Shown here: in pieces, positions 58,910 to 64,000 of the stretch
Layout of the letters: each line of letters opens with the position of its first letter
Numbering within the stretch: position 1 is the first letter of the stretch
Source of the DNA: Chitinophaga filiformis
Lineage (GTDB): Bacteria > Bacteroidota > Bacteroidia > Chitinophagales > Chitinophagaceae
Length of the DNA stretch: 64,000 nucleotides
NCBI RefSeq assembly: GCF_023100805.1
Contig: NZ_CP095855.1
Location: forward strand, 7,171,001-7,235,000
Direction: 5' to 3'
Made by a program: the position numbers and the translations under genes
The notes under the pieces: generated by a model
What the model saw: the letters and a program-made list of their open reading frames with translations, nothing else
Database searches by the model: none
Told to the model about the DNA's origin: nothing

Positions 58910-59785
58910 ATGGTTTTTGTAAACAACACCAAAGAACGCCTCGTTGTATCGGAGCTCGACAACTCCAGCATTGAGATGATCACTGATGTGAGAGAAACTG
59001 ATATGACATTGATCTGGAATGTGGGAGAACGGATGAACATTACCATCGATAAAATACCCTACTCGCTTAAAAAGAACCAGATCATTTTTCTGACCGAATT
59101 TCATAAGATCGATAATATAGAACTGGAGTCTGCAAGAATGGTCCGTTTCAATCAGCCATTTTACTGTATTGTGAACCATGACAACGAGGTAGGCAGCAAA
59201 GGGCTGCTCTTCTTTGGCGCTTCCGGTGTACCGTTGATATCGCTGCAAGACCATCAGATCAGGGATTTTGAGATATCCTGGGAAATGTTCTGCTCAGAAA
59301 TGAAAAAGGACGAACTATTAAAACAGGACATGCTACAGGCCATTCTCAAGCGCCTGCTCATTCTCTCGGTAAGGATACTGATCCAGACAACAGCTTTCCA
59401 TAAGCTGGAGAAAAGGCAGGGCGATATTGTCAGGGAATTCTACTGGCTGGTGGAAAGACATTTTGCCAAGGAGCATGAAGTAGCCTTTTATGCTTCCAAG
59501 CTGAATAAATCGCCTAAAACACTTTCCAACCTCTTTTCCGTTTTTTCCACACGTAGTCCGCTGAACATCATTCACGACCGGATCCTTATCCATGCCCGGC
59601 GCCAGATCAATTATTCGAACCTGTCCATCAAAGAGATTGCATATGAACTGGGGTATGACGATATACAGACTTTCAGCCGTTTCTTCAAAAGCAAGGAAGG
59701 CATGTCACCCATTCAATACCGTGAAAAATTTGACAGGGCCTCCCAGCAGCTAAAAACACATTCCGATACCCATATTCAGGCCTGA
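58910..59785 (+). CDS. AraC-family transcriptional regulator
   Basis: A 291-residue regulator with a cupin-like N-terminal sensing part and a C-terminal double helix-turn-helix of the AraC type (about 190-285). Visible are FYASKLNKSPKTLSNLF for the first HTH and LSIKEIAYELGYDDIQTFSR for the second, closed by FFKSKEGMSPIQYRE. It stands between the alpha/beta hydrolase and the Crp-like regulator, and may control the flanking redox genes. The first ATG lies very close to the predicted transcription start. The next in-frame ATG is at 58976. Confidence 0.9.
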   Translation: MVFVNNTKERLVVSELDNSSIEMITDVRETDMTLIWNVGERMNITIDKIPYSLKKNQIIFLTEFHKIDNIELESARMVRFNQPFYCIVNHDNEVGSKGLLFFGASGVPLISLQDHQIRDFEISWEMFCSEMKKDELLKQDMLQAILKRLLILSVRILIQTTAFHKLEKRQGDIVREFYWLVERHFAKEHEVAFYASKLNKSPKTLSNLFSVFSTRSPLNIIHDRILIHARRQINYSNLSIKEIAYELGYDDIQTFSRFFKSKEGMSPIQYREKFDRASQQLKTHSDTHIQA

Positions 59786-59866
59786 ACATTCCCCGGCAAA
59801 GCGGCATGTTGCGGTGGTCCATCAGAAAAGTCATCCTGCGCCTTAGGATGATAGGGCGAAAAGACC

Positions 59867-59874
59867 TATTTTTG
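59867..59874 (+). promoter_or_regulatory. Possible -7 box before the Crp/Fnr-like gene
   Basis: TATTTTTG matches TAnnTTTG about 50 nt upstream of the start codon at 59926. I see no convincing TTG at the expected -33 position, so this is weak. Confidence 0.35.
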
Positions 59875-59925
59875 AGAAGTTGACAAGTCCCGCCAGACGG
59901 GCAATTCACCTTATGATCTGCTAAG

Positions 59926-60504
59926 ATGCACGAACCGCTTTTTGACTATATAGAACGTTATGCCAGGGCAAGCATTACAGACGATGAGAAAGACATCATC
60001 AGATCTTCATTTGAACCCAAAAGGCTCAGAAAAAAACAATACTTTGTCGAGGAAGGAAAGATATGCCAATATACAGGTTTCATTGTGAAGGGCGCCTTCC
60101 GTCAATATAGCGTAGATGACACGGGCATGGAGCATATACTTCAGCTGGCTATTGAAAACTGGTGGGTGGTAGATCGTCAAAGCTATATTAATCAGACCCC
60201 ATCCAGTTATTTTATCGAAGCCTGGGAAGACGCAACATTACTCATCTTACCCCGGGCAAAGCTCGACGTTATTCTGGAAATTCCGGTTATACAATCCATG
60301 TTCTGGCAGATGAGCGAAAATAATCACATTGCCTTTCAAAAGCGCGTGGACGACACCATCAGCCTCAACGCAGTAAAGCGCTATGAAAATTTTGAACGTT
60401 TATATCCCGAGATCGTCCAACGGTTTCCACAGCACCAGATAGCTTCCTATCTTGGAATAGCGAGAGAAACCCTAAGCAGAATAAGACGACCATCCTCCCG
60501 TTAA
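59926..60504 (+). CDS. Crp/Fnr-family regulator
   Basis: A 192-residue regulator with an N-terminal cyclic-nucleotide-binding-like beta-roll (about 20-120; KKQYFVEEGKICQYTGFIVK) and a C-terminal winged helix (HQIASYLGIARETLSRIRR, about 168-187). The fold matches Crp/Fnr proteins of Bacteroidota. No Cys cluster for an FNR-type iron-sulfur centre is visible. The only Cys is near residue 47. Two palindromic sites at 60534-60568 lie just after its stop codon and before the isochorismatase-like gene, so it may control that gene. Confidence 0.9.
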   Translation: MHEPLFDYIERYARASITDDEKDIIRSSFEPKRLRKKQYFVEEGKICQYTGFIVKGAFRQYSVDDTGMEHILQLAIENWWVVDRQSYINQTPSSYFIEAWEDATLLILPRAKLDVILEIPVIQSMFWQMSENNHIAFQKRVDDTISLNAVKRYENFERLYPEIVQRFPQHQIASYLGIARETLSRIRRPSSR

Positions 60505-60533
60505 TTTTCCTGCCTCGTATCTTCAATTCCCTG

Positions 60534-60568
60534 TGATAATTGTCATCATCCGATTGTGACATTTATCA
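60534..60568. promoter_or_regulatory. Two tandem palindromic operator-like sites
   Basis: TGATAATTGTCA (60534-60545) and TGACATTTATCA (60557-60568) both fit TGAYANNTRTCA and are 23 bp apart, about two helical turns. They lie about 90-125 bp upstream of the isochorismatase-like gene and just before the TAATTTTG box at 60593. The half-site resembles those of Crp/Fnr proteins, and a Crp-like gene is immediately upstream. Confidence 0.5.
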
Positions 60569-60592
60569 TCGTGTACAGCTCTTTCAGCAATG

Positions 60593-60600
60593 TAATTTTG
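60593..60600 (+). promoter_or_regulatory. -7 promoter box of the isochorismatase-like gene
   Basis: TAATTTTG matches TAnnTTTG, 57 nt upstream of the ATG. No clear TTG lies at the -33 position, which would fit a promoter needing activation from the sites at 60534-60568. Confidence 0.5.
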
Positions 60601-60656
60601 CTTCATAAGTTCAAAGAAAACATCGTTTAAAACTTATCGAAAGCAAAACATAAATT

Positions 60657-61253
60657 ATGAAAAAGTTCAAAATTGAAGATACAGTAATGCTACTGATCGA
60701 CCACCAGGAAGGTACCATTAATTTCTCCGCCAACAGGCCTCATGAAGAGATCATATCCCGCGCACGCACCCTGGCGAGAGTTGCCAGAGATCTGAATATA
60801 CCGGTTGTACTGACCTCCAGCCAGGAAGACCTTGCACAAGGACCACTACTAAAAGATATGGAGGAAATTTTGCCGCAGCAATTCGCCAACCGTGTGAAAA
60901 GGCAGGGCATTACAAATGCGTGGGAAGACGACGCATTCAAAGCCGCTGTACTTAAAGCTGCAGACGGGAGAAAAAATATAGTAATGGCCGGCCTTACTAA
61001 TGACGTATGTATTGTTTGGCCTTCCATCTCCATGGTGGAAGAAGGTTTTGATGTGCAGGTTGTAATTGACGGAGGGGGTGCCCCAAGTCAGATGGCAGAG
61101 GATGTGGCCCGAAATACCTGGGAAAAACATGGTGTACGTACCACCACCATCAGCCAGTTTATCTCAGAACTGGTACATAGCTGGGCCACACCGGAAGGTG
61201 AAAAGGTGAAACCTATTCTTTTCGAGGAAATTTATTCCAAATTATTTAAGTAA
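60657..61253 (+). CDS. Isochorismatase-like cysteine hydrolase, YcaC-like
   Basis: A 198-residue protein of the cysteine hydrolase/isochorismatase superfamily, closest in appearance to YcaC: MLLIDHQEGTINF (catalytic Asp), NRVKRQGITNAWEDDAF (Lys region), and GLTNDVCIVWPS with the catalytic Cys. The C-terminal GVRTTTISQFISEL fits the family. The substrate is unknown, as it is for YcaC. It is followed by a strong hairpin and then the pirin gene. Confidence 0.9.
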   Translation: MKKFKIEDTVMLLIDHQEGTINFSANRPHEEIISRARTLARVARDLNIPVVLTSSQEDLAQGPLLKDMEEILPQQFANRVKRQGITNAWEDDAFKAAVLKAADGRKNIVMAGLTNDVCIVWPSISMVEEGFDVQVVIDGGGAPSQMAEDVARNTWEKHGVRTTTISQFISELVHSWATPEGEKVKPILFEEIYSKLFK

Positions 61254-61260
61254 TGCAGCA

Positions 61261-61288
61261 GCAGTGCCGGTATGGCCGGCACTGCTTT
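61261..61288 (+). terminator. Intercistronic hairpin, possible attenuator
   Basis: A perfect 10-bp GC-rich stem (GCAGTGCCGG with CCGGCACTGC, loop of 5) follows the isochorismatase stop codon and is followed by only TTT. It could be a weak terminator or an mRNA-stabilising hairpin ahead of the pirin gene. Confidence 0.5.
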
Positions 61289-61302
61289 AATACTATCTCG
61301 TT

Positions 61303-62043
61303 ATGTTACAGAAAATAACACATGATGCATTTAAAAGCCACGGCTCTATCCGGATCCTCTACCCCGGCCTCGCGATGCCCGGCCAGGATTCCGGCATAGG
61401 CAGCATCGGCCGGATAGACCATGCTACAGTACACGGCAGACAGCACATTGGCATGCACCCACATGTCAATGACGAAATTCTATCTTACTTCAGGACGGGA
61501 AAGGTTCAGCATATTGACTCTGAGGGCAACAAAGATACTGTTGGGGCAACGCGCCTGATGCTGATGAAAGCCGGGAAACGCTTCTACCATGAAGAATATA
61601 TCGATGGTCAGAACGAGCCATTTGAAGGCCTGCAGATATTTATAAGGCCCGGCGGGAAAGACCTGCCACCTGAGGTGATCTTCCACGATCTCAAAGAGCA
61701 TGACAGTGAAAATCAATGGCGGCTGCTGGCCTCACCTGCATCTGATACAGCTTTTACCTTCAGCAGTCAGACCTGGCTGTACGATGTGAAACTGACAGCT
61801 CGTAAAACGCTGGCTTTACCGCCCCTGGCCGAAAAGGGATTTACTGCACTGCTATACGTCTATCAGGGTTCAGTTAAGGTCAACGACGAAATAGCTCTTA
61901 ATAAAATGGAGTCACTGGTCTCAAAAAATGAGGTCATTTCTATTCAGGCAGACGAGGATGCTGAATTGGTCTTATTTCTCACCGACGAAAATGCGGCCAT
62001 TTTTAAAGACGGCATGTACAGCGGTAACGTAAAGAATATTTAA
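61303..62043 (+). CDS. Pirin-family bicupin protein
   Basis: A 246-residue protein of the pirin/YhaK family. The N-terminal cupin carries likely metal ligands in HIGMHPHVNDEILSYF and the later KRFYHEE. The second cupin, about residues 130-240, looks non-catalytic. Pirin-like proteins have been linked to quercetinase activity and redox sensing, but no specific role is proven for this subgroup. It lies 49 nt after the isochorismatase-like gene, with the hairpin between them. Confidence 0.87.
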   Translation: MLQKITHDAFKSHGSIRILYPGLAMPGQDSGIGSIGRIDHATVHGRQHIGMHPHVNDEILSYFRTGKVQHIDSEGNKDTVGATRLMLMKAGKRFYHEEYIDGQNEPFEGLQIFIRPGGKDLPPEVIFHDLKEHDSENQWRLLASPASDTAFTFSSQTWLYDVKLTARKTLALPPLAEKGFTALLYVYQGSVKVNDEIALNKMESLVSKNEVISIQADEDAELVLFLTDENAAIFKDGMYSGNVKNI

Positions 62044-62083
62044 TGGTACTACCGGATCAACATAACAACAGATTAGCCTTGTA

Positions 62084-62944
62084 CTAATACCCGAACAGCG
62101 ATGCATACTCCGCGTCAATCTGGAAGTTCCTTACCCCCGCCGCTTTCAGTCGGTCCGCCTGTGCAGCAGCCTCGGATGCTGCATCTGCACCATGAAAGGC
62201 CCAGGCATTGATCACACCAACGACAAGTATGTTGTGACGGCGGGCCCAATCATTGTCCGCCTTACTGATGCTGTCTGAAAAGAGATAGTAGTTTGAAGAC
62301 CTATAGTCAGGTCTGTGCATATTCGCCTCCAGCTGCTGACGGGTACAACTGAGCCGGATCTTCCCGGTAAAATATTCGGTGGATTCGTCCGTACCAATCA
62401 TCAATGCGCTATTATACAGATCATACTTCTTCAACAGCGAGATCAAACGTATCCAGACGGTGGTATCGTTACCAGCTAACTTATTATCGATCATAAGGCC
62501 CAGTTTTCCCCTGCAATGCTGCAATACCTCTTCGAGTTTCAATACCCGGTAACCATTTGCATTGTGTAGTTTACTGATGGCCTCCCATGTCATGGAAGAC
62601 ACCGCACTATCCAATCCGAAAGAGTTTTTGAAGGTGCGGTCATGGTGCGTTACCAGCACACTGTCTCTGGTCATACGCAGGTCAACTTCCACCATCCAGT
62701 AACCTTTGGCAATCGCTTTGGTGAGCGCCCGCAGGCTATTCTGGCCGGCGGTACTGTCCACAATGCCTCCCCTGTGTGCAATGAGCCGGTAATGTTTTGC
62801 CCCTGCGGCAGATTGTGCCTGTGAATGTATACTGGTCAGTAACAGATAAGTAAACAAGATAGATACAATATACTTTTTCACCCTACAATGATTTAATTCC
62901 AATATTAGCACCGGCGTTAAAGTTGTGATATTTTTACCTTTCAT
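62084..62944 (-). CDS. Secreted glycerophosphodiester phosphodiesterase-family protein
   Basis: A GDPD (PI-PLC-like TIM barrel) protein of up to 286 residues. It has LIAHRGG near the N-terminal side, the EVDLRMTRDSVLVTHHD segment with typical catalytic His, Glu and Asp residues, and LMIDNKL. The signal peptide KKYIVSILFTYLLLTSIHSQAQ is preceded by 21 residues in the longest reading. A GTG at 62881 (VKKYIVSIL) would give the usual arrangement and may be the true start. It probably hydrolyses glycerophosphodiesters outside the cytoplasm. It is convergent with the pirin gene. Confidence 0.87.
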   Translation of the reverse strand: MKGKNITTLTPVLILELNHCRVKKYIVSILFTYLLLTSIHSQAQSAAGAKHYRLIAHRGGIVDSTAGQNSLRALTKAIAKGYWMVEVDLRMTRDSVLVTHHDRTFKNSFGLDSAVSSMTWEAISKLHNANGYRVLKLEEVLQHCRGKLGLMIDNKLAGNDTTVWIRLISLLKKYDLYNSALMIGTDESTEYFTGKIRLSCTRQQLEANMHRPDYRSSNYYLFSDSISKADNDWARRHNILVVGVINAWAFHGADAASEAAAQADRLKAAGVRNFQIDAEYASLFGY

Positions 62945-63069
62945 GCAACATGGAAAGTTGTAATTAAATGTATTTCAGCGCGTTCCGTCTGAATAAGTAG
63001 TATAAAGTCAGCTATTAGCTTGGGTCATATATCAATAAAATATTATATTGGCAGCCAAAATTCAAGGCA

Positions 63070-63618
63070 ATGGAAAAATTACTAGCGAAAAAGGGGATAG
63101 AATTCCTATCGTACACCGACGAAGAAGGCTCTCAGATAAGCTATGCCTTCACGAACAACATGCTGAAACAGGGTATTGTTGTTGTTTTGTCTGAATGGCA
63201 ATATGAGGGGGACGAAGAAGAGGAAGAATCCGAAGAATGGGAAGAAACAAGCGTTGAGCTGAACGGAGATGAGGAAGCCTGGGAGGAAGACGATTCAGAA
63301 GAAGAAGCTGCACCGGAATCGCTTTTCGAAACAACAGTGTCAGTGATCTTAACTAAAGGCAATGTTTCTTACGAATTTGGCGTGTATGCAGACGACCGTG
63401 CAATTGTACCACCGATCTTCCTCTATAGGGTTATTCTTGACCTGATCGACATCATCTCAGGTAGCGATGCAGATAGTCTGCTGGAAATGCTCGAATCAGT
63501 GTCTACCACAGTTAGTTCTTCTGAGGATTTTGCTGATGAACCTGAAACACGTAATCAGATATATAGCCTGACAGTAGAACACCTGGAAAAAGCAGCGCGT
63601 TTATTGGCAGAAAAATAA
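63070..63618 (+). CDS. Acidic protein of unknown function
   Basis: A 182-residue protein that I do not recognise. A very acidic, low-complexity stretch of about 50 residues in the first half (DEEEEESEEWEET, EEDDSEEEAAPE) interrupts an otherwise globular sequence. The flanking parts (SYAFTNNMLKQGIVVVLSEW before, LFETTVSVILTKGNVSYEFG after) look like beta strands of one domain, and the C-terminus is helical (EHLEKAARLLAEK). No signal peptide or membrane segment is visible. It is followed by a good bidirectional terminator. Confidence 0.75.
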   Translation: MEKLLAKKGIEFLSYTDEEGSQISYAFTNNMLKQGIVVVLSEWQYEGDEEEEESEEWEETSVELNGDEEAWEEDDSEEEAAPESLFETTVSVILTKGNVSYEFGVYADDRAIVPPIFLYRVILDLIDIISGSDADSLLEMLESVSTTVSSSEDFADEPETRNQIYSLTVEHLEKAARLLAEK

Positions 63619-63647
63619 TGTTGCTACCTGCGTAGCATTCGAAAAAT

Positions 63648-63682
63648 AAAAGGACAGCGGAAAGATCTGCTGTCCTTTTTTT
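63648..63682. terminator. Bidirectional terminator
   Basis: AAAAGGACAGC (63648-63658) pairs with GCTGTCCTTTT (63669-63679), flanked by A-rich and T-rich runs. It lies between convergent genes, the acidic protein on plus and the SGNH hydrolase on minus. Confidence 0.87.
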
Positions 63683-63721
63683 ATGCCTCTATGCTGCTTT
63701 TACTACAATGTCCTGGCGCTG

Positions 63722-64000
63722 CTATTTTTTTAACACCTGGTTCAGTTGCTCACCCAATACCTGGTACCCCTTCTCATTCGGATGCAGACCATCCCCTGTG
63801 AATAATGCATCATTCAGCGCATTACCATTCATGAAGTTTTTCGAAAGGTCAAAAAAACTATAGCCATTGGCCACTGCCATCGTCTTTATTTTCGGATTGA
63901 TAGTCAATACACGTTGCAGCATATCTCTGCGGGGAAGGATACCACCCACAAAAATAGCAGCTTGCGGTGTTCTGTACCTGATTTGCTGCAGGAGGAAACT
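63722..64000 (-). CDS. SGNH/GDSL hydrolase, C-terminal fragment at window edge
   Basis: The C-terminal 92 residues of a gene that begins beyond the window. The frame is open to base 64000. GDGLHPNEKGYQVLGEQL matches block V of SGNH/GDSL hydrolases, with the catalytic Asp and His in DGLH. ILPRRDMLQRV and FFDLSKNF are also usual in the acylhydrolase group of Bacteroidota. The catalytic Ser block is not visible. It is likely an esterase or deacetylase acting on a polysaccharide. Confidence 0.85.
   Translation of the reverse strand, partial: SFLLQQIRYRTPQAAIFVGGILPRRDMLQRVLTINPKIKTMAVANGYSFFDLSKNFMNGNALNDALFTGDGLHPNEKGYQVLGEQLNQVLKK

Overview
The window looks like a chromosomal segment of a Bacteroidota bacterium, most likely a Chitinophaga-like soil member of the Chitinophagaceae. 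The reasons are Bacteroidota-type promoters (TTG, about 19 nt, TAnnTTTG) in front of several genes, a carboxypeptidase-regulatory-like/beta-barrel outer-membrane protein, a histidine kinase with the HQLGTPLSS H-box common in this phylum, and a GH51 arabinofuranosidase. The genus is inferred, not proven.

Layout. 1-5,000 is ordinary chromosome: a GH51 arabinofuranosidase cut by the window edge, two tandem tRNA-Gly(GCC) genes, a striking 28-bp perfect hairpin built of 11-bp repeats, a small membrane protein, a GT2 glycosyltransferase, an orphan histidine kinase and a tRNA-Leu(GAG). 5,021-53,383 is one very large minus-strand nonribosomal peptide synthetase (NRPS) cluster. 53,997-62,043 is a plus-strand set of small redox or xenobiotic-type genes: a flavin-binding protein, two AhpD-like proteins, a GAPDH, an MBL-fold protein, an alpha/beta hydrolase, AraC and Crp regulators, an isochorismatase-like hydrolase and a pirin. 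The window ends with a GDPD, an acidic protein of unknown function and a cut SGNH hydrolase.

The cluster is the main discovery. The last NRPS (37,686-45,911) ends in T - thioesterase with a cysteine nucleophile (GQCNG) - PAPS-dependent sulfotransferase. Its last adenylation domain reads as a diaminopropionate/diaminobutyrate-type pocket. The same cluster carries SbnA and SbnB (2,3-diaminopropionate supply) and an APS kinase (PAPS supply). This combination matches the logic established for sulfazecin, where a Dap-ended peptide is N-sulfonated and then closed to a beta-lactam by a Cys-thioesterase. I therefore propose a monobactam-type cluster with a long peptide side chain, in which the sulfotransferase is fused to the NRPS instead of acting in trans.

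Assembly logic (inferred). I number the synthetases in transcription order: NRPS1 (45,927-50,870; T-C-A-T-E), NRPS2 (37,686-45,911; docking-C-A-T-C-A-T-TE-ST), NRPS3 (24,827-30,859; C*-A-T-C-FkbH), NRPS4 (12,047-19,120; partial C-A-T-C-A-T-C), NRPS5 (5,021-9,478; C-A-T-C). Proteins ending in C and proteins beginning with a broken C or a bare T fit together as NRPS5 > NRPS4 > NRPS3 > NRPS1 > NRPS2, almost the reverse of gene order. This would give about seven amino acids plus a glycerate unit loaded by FkbH. Pocket residues suggest Gly, Tyr-like, Asp, Asp, (glycerate), unassigned D-residue, Asn-like, Dap.

Tailoring and accessory genes include a CmlA-like di-iron hydroxylase, a TauD/SyrP-like oxygenase fused to a class II aldolase, a Hen1-like methyltransferase beside a duplicated nucleotidyltransferase, a PvdE/SyrD-type exporter, an FAD protein, a type II thioesterase, an XRE regulator, a membrane-anchored SxxK serine hydrolase (possible self-resistance or pro-drug peptidase) and an outer-membrane beta-barrel protein.
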